A stretch of DNA of 64,000 nucleotides. It comes from Desmodesmus armatus (lineage: Eukaryota; Chlorophyta; Chlorophyceae; Sphaeropleales; Scenedesmaceae). The notes under the pieces are model-generated. The model made no database searches, was not told where the DNA came from, and saw only the letters and a program-made list of their open reading frames with translations. Positions 23,785 through 36,268 of the stretch are shown in pieces (the stretch's first letter is position 1; each line of letters opens with the position of its first letter). Location of the stretch: NCBI GenBank assembly GCA_007449985.2, contig VIIQ02000614.1:558001-622000 (forward strand), in the 5' to 3' direction. Both the position numbers and the translations under genes were made by a program.

Positions 23785-25091
23785 AGCAGGGAAAGGGTAG
23801 CAGGGGGGATGAGTAGCTCCATGGGGTGGTATGCTGGGGTGTTGGCACCCTGTTGTGTTGATGGTCAATGCAATTCTTTGGGTTAGGGATTCATGCATGC
23901 TCTTCTGTTGGCCGTCAGCAGGCTGGTGTTGTTGAGTTGCTCTGGGTGTTGGTGAGTTGCAATCGCACGTGCGCACTGGGCTGGTGTGCCAAGGAATGAT
24001 GTTGAGATGCAGAATGCTATGTGAGAGGGTTTCTTATGCAACGCTTTCGTATGCAGCATTGATGGGCATCTCAAGAATCATGCATGCTTGCACGCACGTG
24101 CGATTGAGAGGCTGGCAGGTTTCCAGGGTTGCAGGGCTGGCATGCCTGCAGCACGGTGACGTTGCGCAGTGATGCATGCGCCATTTCGTGACAGAGGCAG
24201 AGTGTAGAGTCAGAGTGTAGAGTCAGTGTCCCCCACTGCTACAGGTTTTGTCGCTGGTCCCTGCAGGGAGTGCGATGGGGGCGGGGAACAAAAATGGTCA
24301 GGACTTCGGGATCAGCTCCAAGTAAACTGTGCGTGCCTCAACAGCGAGCAATGGATGTGCTGAAACTTGTACAATCTCTGTCGGAGAGGCGCGATAAAAG
24401 CAGCACGACACACGAGGTCAACATCGGCCGACACGTCGACGAAGCGTCGGTCCATCATAAATCCACCATTTGCATTCGCCTGTTCGTCGTCTTCTAACTG
24501 CATATTCAGTCACTTCAGGTGCCGTGTCACATGCCAGAGGCTAGCTAGTGCAAGATTTGTGCGGCCGCTGCTGTGAGCTACGGGTGTGCTGGCGCCTGCA
24601 AATTGCAAGGTGCCACTACCCAGGATGCATCGGTGATGGCTGAAACACAGGGGGCAGGTTCAGCCAGGACAGCCAGAAGTCACCACAGGCATTATATGGT
24701 TCATAATGTCCATGTAACATACTCCCCCATAAACCCCACAATGCGGCGCTGGTGGTGTTGAAGCTTGCAGCGCAGCGGCATCCCAATATCGCAATGCACG
24801 GCATTGTCTTGTGACCATAGATGCGCTACTGCTTGCAGATGCTTGGTGTTTTGGTTTGCCTGGTCCAAGGTATGGCATGGTATGTTTTTCCAAGGGAGGT
24901 GACCTTCCGTCGGTGACCTTCCGCCAGACTGTTCCTTGCAAGCCAGACACCCATGAGTTATAAAGGCACAGGCTTCACCACACTGCCCACGTTGCACAAA
25001 CCGTCACAGTTACGGAGTGTGCCAGCCTGCCTCTGCCTCGGTCATCACCTCCCTTGCATGAAACACACCTGTCGGCGTTGTTGGTGTTGAC
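23785..25091. other. Intergenic region upstream of the repeat/membrane protein gene
   Basis: No gene is supported in these 1.3 kb. Contents: a 14-bp tandem repeat (agagtgtagagtca, ~24200-24227), a direct repeat of ggtgaccttccg at ~24898-24925, and a TATAAAG at 24959-24965, 127 bp before the next start codon, which is a plausible TATA box. Confidence 0.5.
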
Positions 25092-28000
25092 ATGCCCACA
25101 AGGGCACTGTCGCTCTTTCTTCTGGTAATATGCTCGCCCTTGCACCTTCACCTGGCAGCATCTGCCGAAACAGCTCCAGCAGCACAGCCAGCTGAGTGTA
25201 GGCTGGCCCTTGAGGGCTACGGCGACCGGCCAGGCCTGAAGTCAGCGAACCTGTCATGCACCGGGGGCAACATCACAGCAGCAGCAGATCCATTGCTGCT
25301 TGATGCTTTGGGGCGCAGCGAAAACCCCATGGGGGTGCTCTGGTCCCCTACTCAAACAGCTTGCGAAGGACAGCAGCAGGGTGAAGGCTGCATGTTGTCC
25401 ATATGTGGAGGAGCTGCCACCTTCATCAAGCCAACAGTCACAAGCATCGTGGCGTCAGGGCTGAAAGTGGGAAGCTCTCTTTGCATCAGTGGTGCCCAGG
25501 TTACACTGGTCAATGGCACGTTTACGCATGGTGTAAGCATGCGGGCGGTCCGCATCAGCGGCTCCAACACAAGCGTACAGGTCAGCGGTTGCACATTTGC
25601 TGCCAATACAATCAGCCAAGTCCAGGGGAATGGGGCTGCATTGGCTGTGGTTGATGGCGCACAGGCAATCATATGGTCCAGCACGTTTGCTGGCAATGCG
25701 GCACAAACAGGTGGCGCAATCTTTGCAGGCTCAGGCGCCAACGTTATTGTCCAGCAAGGATGCCCACATGGCATAGGTGAGACTCTCACGGATCCGGATG
25801 CCCCCGCACGCTGCTGACTCAGCGCCTTGCATATGTCAGCTTGGGTAGGGTCAGCACAGGTACAGTCAGCTTGAAAGCGCGCCCGCTCACTTTGCCACAG
25901 GCAACTTTGCAGTCCTACGTTACCTACGTAGGACACAAGCGGTGCGGTGCGCATTGCATTTTGTTGTCGGCGTATGCACCATGTCAATTACTCCAAGAGT
26001 CACAGCTGAATTTCCGGAAACACATCACTGCAATGCAGTGCATCCATTTGGCTATAATTGTGTGTGATGACAGGCTGTGCTGCAAGTCCGCCAAGCCAAT
26101 TTCGAGACAACTCTGCTGTTGTTGCTGGTGGAGATGTTGCTTTGTTGCAAGCCAAAGTCTACATAGCCCATGCAGAATTCCACAATGGTACAGCAACAAC
26201 CTTTGGTGGTGCATTCTTTGGAGCGTCCAACAGCAGCATCACCTTGGTAAACACGACTGTCGTGAATGCTACATCCATATCTTTTGGAGGAGGTCTGCAT
26301 GCGGAAGGGGCAGCCGTCACACTCAACAATGCAACTTTTTCAAACAACAAAGCTGGCAACAGTGGTGGGGCCTTGGCGTTGAGCGGTCAGTCATCACTTC
26401 ACCTGGTCTCTGTCTCACACCTAGTGCACAACAGTGCTGCAAGATGCGGGGGTGGCCTTGCGCTGGCGAGCACCGTCACAAGTACTGGCATTGCAAACAG
26501 CAGTGCAGCACGTTTACTGGAGGCCACCAACAACACAGCATCATTTGCTGCCGACATATGTGTGTCAGCCAACAACATCACCGTGGTGAGCACCAGCAAC
26601 AATCTAGACTCTTTCATCAGCAGCCTTGACAGTGAAGGCGGCCTACTGCACGTGACACTGAACGTGAGCGGCCCTCAAGGGTTGCCAGCTGATGACCCAG
26701 TCCAATTCACAGTCTTCAACAGCCAGGGCAAAACCATCTCCACACAAGGGCTGGATGGCAAGCCTGACGACGGGCTCAGACAGGCTGCCATCAAGTTGCG
26801 GCAACCCCCAGGTGACACATGTGACACGTGGTTGTATAAGTTTGTCAAGGCTTTGTCACAGATGTATGCTGCACCACCTCAGCCCTTTTGTGACATGCAC
26901 CTTGGGCATGCTGCATGAGGCTCCACCTCAACAAGATATTGTGCCACGCTTTCGCATGTCACATGCCATGTGTCAGTGACAGAGGTCACAAATGTATTGT
27001 TTAGTGCTACGTGCCAGTGAGTGCAAACATCCCATACGCATGTGTGTTTATGTGTGCTCTGAACACGGTGTCTTTACTTGTGCAGGTACCTACCGTTTGC
27101 AGTTCACCGTCGATGGCGTGTCGCCAGCCATCCTGCAGTTGCGCGTTGTGCCCTGTCCTGTCGGGTATGTTACCGTCAGCACAGGAGATGCCTGCAGCCA
27201 GTGCGTCAGTGGATACTTCTCGTTCAGTCCCTCAGACAAGGCATGCACCATGTGTGTGGCCAATGCTCAGTGCCCGGGAGGCTCGGAGCTGCATGCAGTG
27301 GCTGGTTTTTGGAAGTCTGCACCAATGTCTGACCAGGTTCACAGGTAGGTACGTACCTATACCAGCGTCTGTCAACCAGGTAGGTGGTGGAATTCACGTT
27401 GCATCACAGCCTGAGCCGAAGCCAAGCACACTGGAAGTTACGTGGCAGCAATCTGTGTCCATGGCTTAGTGAAGGCCCGTGTAACATCTGACATACATGT
27501 TGCACAGCTTAGCCATGTCACTTGCATTTCCGTCGACACTCTTTCATTGTGACAGCAGCAGACTGCCGCATGCCTCTCTGCAGGTGCATCAACCCCTCTG
27601 CCTGCTTGGGCGGCAGTGCTGGAGCCAACACATCCTCCTTTTCCACCAGTGACTACAAGACGGCTCAGTGCGCCCAGCCATATCAAGGCAACCTGTGCGG
27701 TGAGTTGAGGTTACAGATATTCAGTGCGAGTGGGCTGGTACAGTACTTGCATTGTGTCGTACATCAAGGTGGAGCATTGATGGTTATTGCCAGGACAAAG
27801 TGCCATATGCACTTTGAGCCTGCCAGTTGAGGCTCAACTGCAGTTGTACTGCACTTTCTTTGCCATCATCACGCTGATGATCTGTTATGGGCCACGTGGT
27901 GACGGGGAACTCTAGACTTACCTCTGCACGCCCTTGTGGCTGTATGCGCAGACATATAGAGAGTGCCTGCTTGAATGTTTGGCGTGTGCAGGTGACTGCA

Positions 28001-29691
28001 AAGATGGTTATGGCAAACCCAGGCCTTTCTCCTGCAGGAAGTGCATGCCCAAGGCTGCCATTGTCATACTCTTCTTGACCGCTGTGCTGGTCATGATTGG
28101 GCTGATCAAGCTGCTGATGTTCTTCCAGTCAGCAGACAGTGCAGCACGTCCCAGCCTGGATCAGCCAATACCCCGCGAGCTAATGAAGGTGCTTGTGCTT
28201 CATGGGCAGTGGCTGTTTATCATGGCCAACATGGTTGGCATCCCCTGGCCTGCAACACTGGTGTACCCCATGCAGGTGCGTACCGTAGGCTATACAAGTG
28301 TGCCCACAGCCGGCAAAAACCAGGATGAACATTGAAGAACCTTAACACCCTGCATGTTGGCGCAGACAGTGCCTATTGCCACACCAGAGTGATCTCGCGC
28401 TGAGCCGGTCTGGCTACTGAGGGTGCTGCTACATGCTGTACATGTGTGATCATCATTCACCGGGTGTGTGTTAGCGCAAAACTGCCATAACCTGCTGTAC
28501 AGCACACAGGCAGTGCCAGGTTTCAAACCGAGATGGCAACAAGCGTGTGTTGAGCAGACCGAGATGTGCCATCACCTGACATCAACAGACTTGCTGTGTG
28601 GCACCAATTAACTTGACCAACCGTCTGTGCTGCAGGTGGTTGTTGGCATCTGGTCTACTTCCAACGGGTCAAGCCTGGGACTTGACTGCATCTTGCCCCG
28701 TGATAGTGCCATCCCGCTTGCAATCCAGAAGGTGCTGTTGTGTCTGCTGACCCCTGTGGCTATCATCTGTGTTGTGGTGGCCGTTGAAGCAGTCATTCAC
28801 CGTATCAAGCCCCGCTCAAGCTCCCATGCAGGCCACCACTTTGCCAGTCTCATCATGACTGTGGTGTTCCTCTTCTTGCCTGTATGGGTTGGCACAGCAC
28901 TCTCCTTGTTCACATGCATCCAGCTTGACCGTCCAGCTGATCGGCCGTATGAGGCTGCAGCTGTAGGCACATGGTGGGTGGAGGATATCTCTCAGGAGTG
29001 CTACAGCCCATATGGCTACCACAGGGGTTGGGCTTTGGGACTCGGCATCCCTCTGATTGTCTTGCTGTGCCTGGTGCTGCCCGGCGGTGTGTTCCTCTTT
29101 ATGTGGTACAGCCGCAAGCAAGGGTGGCTCAATGAGCCTGCCTTTGAGCGCCACTATGGCTTCATGTATTCCCTGTGGCGCACAGGCGTATGCTGGTACG
29201 AGGCCGTTGTCGTGGTCCAGACAACTGGGCTGGTGATGGTTGCTACCTTTGGCTTTGCCCTGGGCCCCTACTACCAAGCACTGGTCACATCGGCCGTGCT
29301 GGGTGTGGTGGTGGTATTGCTGGCTTGGGTGCGCCCCTTCAAGTGCCGTGCGGCAAATACTGTGGCTGTGCAAAGTGCATGTGTGCTGCTGCTCACTTCC
29401 TACACAGCACTCACATTCCTGCCCTGCAGTGGTCTTCAGCCGGGAGATGTCTATGGCAACATCATGGGTGTGGTTTTGGTGCTGCTGAATGTTTTCTTCT
29501 TGGGTTTCACAGCATGGAAGTTGGTCCGATTGATGGACTGGTCTGCCATGCGCGCAGGAGTTTCTCGTGTGTTTGGCAGGTATGTGTCAGGGGTGACTCA
29601 GCCGGGTGAGATGGAAGGCACTACCGACAACAGCAAGGATGTGGACGAGGGGGCGCCAGCTCCCAGCAGGGCAGGTGCTGGTGAGGCTTAG
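25092..29691 (+). CDS. Secreted beta-helix/cysteine-rich protein with C-terminal multi-pass membrane region
   Basis: Six exons, 25092-25776, 26074-26811, 27086-27344, 27584-27699, 27992-28275 and 28636-29691; 3,138 nt, 1,045 residues, consistent phases. A signal peptide (MPTRALSLFLLVICSPLHLHLAA) leads an extracellular part of ~500 residues with repeats typical of polymorphic-membrane-protein / pectin-lyase-like folds: FAGNAAQTGGAIFAG, FRDNSAVVAGGDVAL, GTATTFGGAFFGASNSSI, FSNNKAGNSGGALAL. Many N-x-S/T sites are present. Next comes a cysteine-rich part (CPVGYVTV...CSQCVSGYF...CTMCVANAQCPGG...GFWK) like TNFR/ephrin-receptor-type repeats. The last ~430 residues have about eight hydrophobic spans, starting near AAIVILFLTAVLVMIGLIK and ending LNVFFLGFTAWKLV, plus an acidic tail. 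This architecture is common in chlorophyte genomes, function unknown; a surface sensor or TRP/GPCR-like receptor is a guess. Confidence 0.85.
27796..27853. repeat. Cluster of short inverted repeats in an intron
   Basis: 27796-27816 has 8-bp arms with a 5-nt loop; 27824-27840 has 8-bp arms with a single-base centre (G at 27832); gcagt/actgc arms with a 3-nt loop follow at once. All lie in the intron 27700-27991 of the membrane protein gene. Confidence 0.8.
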
Positions 29692-32294
29692 TCCAGCTGG
29701 GTGCAGTACGATCAGCAGCTGGCATGTGTGGCGGTCACCAGTGAGAGTGTGTCTCAAAACGTCTCTTAGGTGCTTGTACCTGCTCAATCCTGCTGCTGAT
29801 GTACATAGACAAGCTGGGCAGTTGGTTGCGCTGTGGATCAGCTCTTGGGTTGCATGCTTACATGCGGCCTGCGTGTGGTGCTGACACCAGGACCTTCAGC
29901 GTATGCATGAGGATAGCGTAATGGCGCCTGCATCTGCATGTGTGAGAGCTCCACGTCACTGGAGTGCCGCAACGGTTGCAAGCTCAGCAGCATTACAGCA
30001 TTCAGCGAGAGTGCTTGCCTAACAGCTGCACCTGTGCGCCTGAGGTGCACAGCATGCAAAGGGGCCGTGTTTGCACCACAACAGCGGCTGATTATCTGGT
30101 TTGGTGTGTATGCATGCATGTGTCTGCATATTGGTGGTTGGTGAGACAGTGCCCGGAACCGGGGAGGTAGCAAGATTTCCTGTGGAGACACTGGGAACAC
30201 TGGTGGTTGGTGTTGAGCATGTGCATCGTCTGGCTGGGCTTTGGTTCATTGGTGTTAACAACCCCCACGCTAACCAAACATACGAGAATGCTGTCTCATG
30301 GAGGATGCCCGGTAGCCATGCTAAAATGGCATCTGACATGTAGGGCTGCTAGGTGGCCCTGTGGTGGTATCATGGCTTGTCACAGGAACAAGCTGGATGT
30401 GCAGGGTAACTGTCCCTTGTGGGACCCTCAACATGGCATGCATCTTGTTGTCGCTGAGTTGCGTTGCATAGCTGTGTATCGGTAGTGCTGTACTGCATGA
30501 AATGTGTAACAACAGGCATGAGAATCTGGTTTGACGTGTCTCCCTCGACTGAACACGCGGTGTGCACAACAGGGTTGGCTGCTGGTTTGCATCGCCCAAA
30601 AATGCAAAAAATGAGATGCCGGCATGACACTGTACCATCTATGTTCCAACCCTGTCACAAAAGGCGCAAACTGACCTTTGCCTGCTGACCAGAAAGTTAT
30701 CCACTGACCAGAAATGCTGCTGCTGCTGGTGGGAGAAATAGAATGCTGTTTAGTGGCTTGCCCCATACAATGCAGCTGAACAGGGTGCCATGGAGCCTGC
30801 CACGTTGTGTGCCCAGGCAGCTTCACAAGGTACCCCCCAGCACCTCTGGCAGCGACCTCACAATGAACACTGGCAGCTACATGCCTTGCAGCTCCCGAAG
30901 TGCGCATTGTATAGATGTTGCACATGATTCACTCATGCCCATGTGGTGTACCACAGCTTTCCCGCTTCCAAACCCCACAAATGTGTCGGACCAGCTCGGA
31001 ACCCCCCCTGGCCACTGCGAGCAGACAACCACCTGTGACTGTTGCCTGCACAGATGAGTGCAGGAGTGGTGAGGCGCCAACTGTCTTGCTTACACAGGGC
31101 ACGATCACACTGCAGCCTGACGCCCCACAGCAGCCAGGTAGCATGCTACTGTGCTATAGCTTGTGCTGCTGTCAGCGCAGCTGCTTCCCACAAGACTGCT
31201 GCAGTCTGACTGCAACAGCAATTACAACTGCCGCAACTGCCACACAACTGTCGGAGTCCCCAGCTTTGCACTGTACTCAGCTCAAACTGAACTGCTGCAT
31301 GTTTGTGCCGAGGACTAGTGCACCAGCCTTACCCAATAAGACAAGCTGCTTGAACTAATGCCTAAAGGCACTGCCAAAGGGACTGCGGGGGGCGTGATGC
31401 ACCCAGGTCAACTGCAAGAGGTTGAGTGTTACACGGCTGCTGGGCCCACGCTGTGCTGTGCTGCCTTGTTTCAGCAACAGCAGCCACGCCCGCAACTGCT
31501 GCACACACTCCAGCAGCTACCGCCACGCCAGCAGCTGCTGCTTAAGCCCTGTGTGCTGCTGCTGTTCAGGGCAGGTCCTGCACCTGCAGACCTGCAGGCA
31601 GAAACACACCCAGCGAGGCGGCCACAAACACACACAGAACCACGGGTCAGTGGTGGCCAGCGCATGCTATCAGGTGCAGCACACCGCAACAGCTGCAGGG
31701 CCCTCCCTCAACTGCTGCGGTGCTAGAGGTAACACAGGCCGAATCACGTAGCTTCATTGCAAACATAAAGTTCCCAGGTCGCAGGCCACGTCGGCCAACA
31801 ACCCCTAGGATGCACTGGAGCATGACAGTGCCACATCATGGACTGGGCCCTGCTGCCTTGGTGCTGCCCTGCTGAGCGGGGTCTTGACAGGCCTGCTGCT
31901 GGCAGCCGCCCGTTGGTATTGCCACCATCCCTGGCATGCAACTGCGGTGCTAGTCTCCCAATGCTGCCCCCCTGCTGCTGCGGCCCCCTGCCGCTGCTCT
32001 CCTGCTGCTGCCCCCCTGCTGCTGCTGCTCTCTGCTGTGCTCCTCCCAGGTGCGCTCCGCGAAGCTTGCATCCCGTCACAACAGCAACATCGCGAAACCC
32101 TTCACCCTGCCTATTGGCTATAACCAACCAAATCTGTTGCTGGTTTGAAACCTGACTGCCCTTGTCAAACTGCCTGCATCGTGGGCGGCTGATCCGCACT
32201 GCAGGCTCCGCCCATAGCAATCCCCCACAATGTCAGGTGTCCTGGGCCCACTACCCTTGCCTTGGCCCCCTTGTTCCCCCCATACTGTGCTCAC
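29692..32294. other. Intergenic between convergent genes
   Basis: 2.6 kb between the membrane protein gene (+) and eL38 (-). No gene supported. Open frames here are CAG/CTG-repeat artefacts. It must contain both 3' UTRs and perhaps the unlocated last eL38 exon. Confidence 0.5.
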
Positions 32295-32862
32295 CAGGAG
32301 GCAGGGACTGCTTCAGCTTGTCTGCCTTCTCTGTGTCCTGCACACACAGAGTGTACAGGTACTTGCTGCACCTGACCTTGAACTTGGTCACGCCGGCGCG
32401 GGTCTTCTTGATCTTCACTGACCGCGCGTCCTTGCGACGCGCCTTCAGCAGGAAGTCCTTGATCTCCATGATCTGCTGAGGCTGCAGCACACAGACAAGC
32501 AGCAGCCCAGTCCAGCACACGCGAGGCAGTCAGTGGCAGCAGCAACCCAGTCAGACAACCAGGGGTGCTGCTGCTCAAGGGCCCCCTGAAATGCCTCTGG
32601 TTACAGATCCAGCTGAAAAACGAAACATACACCAGCAGACGCGCTGATTGGTGTGAACTAGGCTGCTTGCTGGATGTGAACAACCTGTCATCAATCAGTC
32701 TGCTGCTGTTCTGAGCTGCCCATTGCCCAGACCACTGCGCACGCCAGATGATATCGCAGCAACCACTGTAAGGCAACCAAATAGCTAGATATGGTGGTTG
32801 TGACATTTGCTGGGCTCCACAGAGCGCCGACTGCTGTTATGTGTGCAGCTGGGTCTCACCAT
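32295..32862 (-). CDS. RPL38: 60S ribosomal protein eL38 (last exon not located)
   Basis: eL38 is a ~70-residue protein of the cytosolic large ribosomal subunit. On the minus strand the start codon (32862-32860) is followed immediately by a GTGAGA donor, so the first coding exon is a single codon. The second exon, 32481-32295, begins CCT CAG CAG ATC ATG GAG and encodes the rest: [19 protein letters not shown], then [19 protein letters not shown], then [19 protein letters not shown] and LPP, ending in phase 1 at a GTGAGC donor. This matches eL38 to within about six residues of its usual end. I could not identify the short third exon. If the intron is retained, translation stops at 32251 after 15 unrelated residues. 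An ATG-only first exon is known from other ribosomal protein genes. Confidence 0.93.
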
Positions 32863-35800
32863 CTTGTCAAGCACGCTTTAAACGGCTACGGGCTCGTGGT
32901 GAGAGGGGCTTCCACAGCCCTGCCTCGCGCTCTTGCCCCGCGACCGCAGCCTAAGACCTACAAAGCCCTTCGCTCAAATGTTTAGAATGCATGTGCTGAG
33001 TGTCTGTTCAGAGTGCATTTCGACATGTTTGTTTCATCATCTCCTTTCTCGGCTGAGCCTATCCTATGGGGCCCGTGCCCTCCACCCCCACCCCCCAGCA
33101 GTCAGACCTCAATCCTGGGCATGAAGAAGGGTACTGTCTGCAGCAAGGACTGCTGGCAGTCGTGCATCTTTGGACATCAACTGCTGTCACTCACACATAA
33201 GCAGGATGCCGTCAATCAGACGCTCTGGGATGATGGACGAGCACACATCCAGGCGGCGTCAGGTGCAAGCTGGTGTGTCTCAGTGAGAGCCTGTCTAAGC
33301 TGCCATGCTCAATCCCTGCAAACGCCAGTATACTGTCGCATTGGGACACCCTCGATTCAATGATCACCGTCAACTTTGTTACATCTGTGGCCGATCAAGT
33401 CTCACCACACGTCAACTCCTCAATTGCATTTCACTCATACACTTGGGCAGACCCCACTCCAGTGCACGAGGGTACATGCCTGCCCCGCCCCTTCTGGGAC
33501 TCACCACAGCAGCACAATGACTCAATTCATCTGGCCCTCCCCGCCTTGCAACAACCTTACCACTCCAGCTCAGCTGCTCACCTCAACATGCATTGTAGGC
33601 AACGCCGCCGCAGCTGCCAGCTGCAGGCGGCGCTGCAGGAGCAGGTCAATACAGATCAGCACAGGGGATGCTCTGCAATGGGGTGCAGAACAGGGGATGG
33701 TCTGCAATGGGGTGCAGAACCCCGGGCCAAAAACGGGGATGGTGTGTGTGGGATTGCTTGCACCAAATACCAACGAGTGTGCAGCACAAGTATACTGTAG
33801 ATGTTATCAGCCTGCGTGCTCCTGCTGCCCACATTCACGTCTCATGCCAGCACAGAAGGATGGTATGAGCACTGGTCTTCTTTGCACGGGCTAAAAGCAG
33901 GGCCTGCGTAAACTTTCAGCAGGATGCGCCCTGGACCACACGACCTTCCAAGTGTGTCACTTCACTTCACTCCGCTGCCAACAGGTATAAAATAACGAAC
34001 ACGACAGCCCCACCCCACTTGCACACCTGCTGCTGAACCTCTGGTAGTCTTGGCAAGAGGGCAGCAAAGAGTCACACCCAGAAGGGTGCAGCATCAACCA
34101 AACAGCATCCAAAGCAAGCATTCACCCCGGTGCCTTGAGGCAGCAACAGATGGCTCAGTGAGAATGCAACACACGTATGTTGCAGCAACATGGCGGGCAC
34201 AAATAATTTGGATGTGCAAGGCTCATGTGCATGCACTGGGGGCATGGGACACCCATGGGATGGTGCTGTTGACTAGGACCGTGAAAACAACGGCTGCAGC
34301 ACGCACATACACGCATCACTACACTCCTTCGCCCTTTCCAGGACTCAAAACACTGGCAACACAGGCAAACAAACACTTGCAAGCTGGCCTACTGCTGCTT
34401 TACGATGCACAACTGACATGCCATACCAGATGTAGGCTGACTAGGAACCTAATGAGTACCAACCCCCAGCATGGGAGTGCTGGACAAGCCAAGGCATACA
34501 AGATTGTGCTGCGTCACGGGCAGCAAGTGCAAACAGCCCAGTATAGCTTGAACCCTAAGCCCGCCTTAGACTCCACCAAGCATGTGATGAATGTGAGGCA
34601 GAGCAAAACAAAACACCTCACGTCACAACAAGCAACACCCTGAAACCCGCACAGTCTGGTGATGTGACGCACCATAGTTGCACAGCATCACACATCCACC
34701 ACACACTGCCAAGCCGACTGATGGGATTGCCTCTGATATCAAATAGTGTACATCCCAAAGGGGGTGTGATATCCAAACCGCAAAGTGTGTGTGTCGCAAG
34801 GTGCCCTAGCACCTCATCATGAAGCACATGCAAACTTTCTGTAGCCCTTCCAAAGGTTGCATTGCAGAGGGCCTTTCTGATAAGCAGGATAACGTCTTCA
34901 TGCCTCGCAGGGGCTCTGGCACAACGTCAGCAAGCACACCGGCCACTAGCCAGCAGAGTACAGCAGCCGCTGTCGAAGACGACGCAGGCCTCAAGGCACG
35001 ATGCACTCCCTTTCCATACCAGCAACGGCATCCCACACTCCCAAAGTATTGGTCTCAGTAGCACACAGCAAGCCTAGACATACTTTGCCATACCCCCACC
35101 ATCAGCACCCAAGGGGCATCGACCTTTTGCCCCTGTGCACCCTTCACAAGGGTTGAGAATACACTGCAGAGCACTGCTCGAGCCACATAATCCTTGGCAA
35201 AACCCAACAACCGGCAACACCCAAGGAAAGGCATGCAAAGGCACAGCACTTCTGCAACACCATGAACAGCTCGCGCTCTATATGGTGGGACAGCATGGTC
35301 TGACCACAACTGTCTGAGTCAGACTCCTGAGCACATTACATCAGCACTGATGCAGCATACAACCCATAATCCCAGTCGACAGTAGTCCACACCAGACCTC
35401 ACGCAGACAGACTCAGCCCAAACAACACTGCTGCTGCTCCTCCTGCTTGCGTACGCAAAAACGACCAGCCAGCCACCACAATCCATCCATCTGGCGTCTC
35501 AGCATGTGAGAGCAACTAGGGTCAGCAACCGCAGGCATATCAAATCGACATGCAGCGACACCTTGTCGTGTGCACTGCACACCCCAACATGGGTACAGGA
35601 GCAGGTCAAAGCAGCCTCAAAGCAACTACGGAGGCACAAAAGCAGCGACGCCCAGCCACATATCAGACGATGTTGATCATTAGGTGTGCTGAGCGCAAGT
35701 GCAAAGCGCTGACAGCACTCAAACACTCCTCAAGCCCTCGACAACCTTCCACACACCAGCATCTCACACCCACCCATCCACACACGAGAGCGTCTCACAC

Positions 35801-36268
35801 CCGTGAAGTCAAAGCATGTGATCAACGCAGCCAAGCAAGACAAAACCACATAGTGCAAGGCAGCCTAAAAACGGCTTCACCCAAGGCAGCGGCAACAAGG
35901 CTGTACACACAATGCAGGCGCAGTAGGGTAATCAGACCCAGGAGATCCACATCCATACGCGCCGCAACAGCTCACACCTCAAAACAGTCCTGCAACGAAC
36001 ACGCTATCCACACACCGCCAACCATCAGGCTGCATGCATGCAGCTGCTGCACTGGCCACACGCCCTTCTGTACCTCATGTACAGCCACACAACACACAAT
36101 CAAGCTTGCACACCTGGCCACACCCACCCACGTCACAACATGCAGCGTGCGGCAGCAGCGCTGGTTGCGTCACCCTTGTCAACATAGGTCCCCCCTACAC
36201 TCACTGGACCCTCTGTGGCTTCACCCACAGGCTTCACCACACCTTTCGGATACAGGCCTCACATCGCC
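32863..36268. other. Gene-poor 3.4 kb, mostly CA-rich on the + strand
   Basis: No gene supported. The + strand is rich in A and C, so a minus-strand transcript would be TG-rich like the other 3' UTRs here; much of 34000-36268 may be the 3' UTR of the minus-strand gene that ends at 36269. A 389-codon open frame on the + strand (35550-36719) overlaps that gene's coding exon in antisense and is rejected. Contains the 29-bp tandem repeat at 33662-33719. Confidence 0.5.
33662..33719. repeat. 29-bp tandem duplication
   Basis: Two copies, 33662-33690 and 33691-33719, differing at one base (gctct versus ggtct); core ctgcaatggggtgcagaa. Confidence 0.95.

Noticed and set aside
25918..25941. 9-bp inverted repeat gtcctacgt/acgtaggac in an intron
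   Set aside because: Short with a 5-nt loop; not clearly above expectation for this many bases.
32098..32150. Candidate last exon of eL38 (GFKPATDLVGYSQ or similar after an acceptor)
   Set aside because: Reading frame is possible but the residues do not look like an eL38 C-terminus; left unassigned.
31358..32220. Gln/Leu-rich open frames on both strands
   Set aside because: Pure products of CAG/CTG tracts between convergent genes, without splice logic or recognisable domains.
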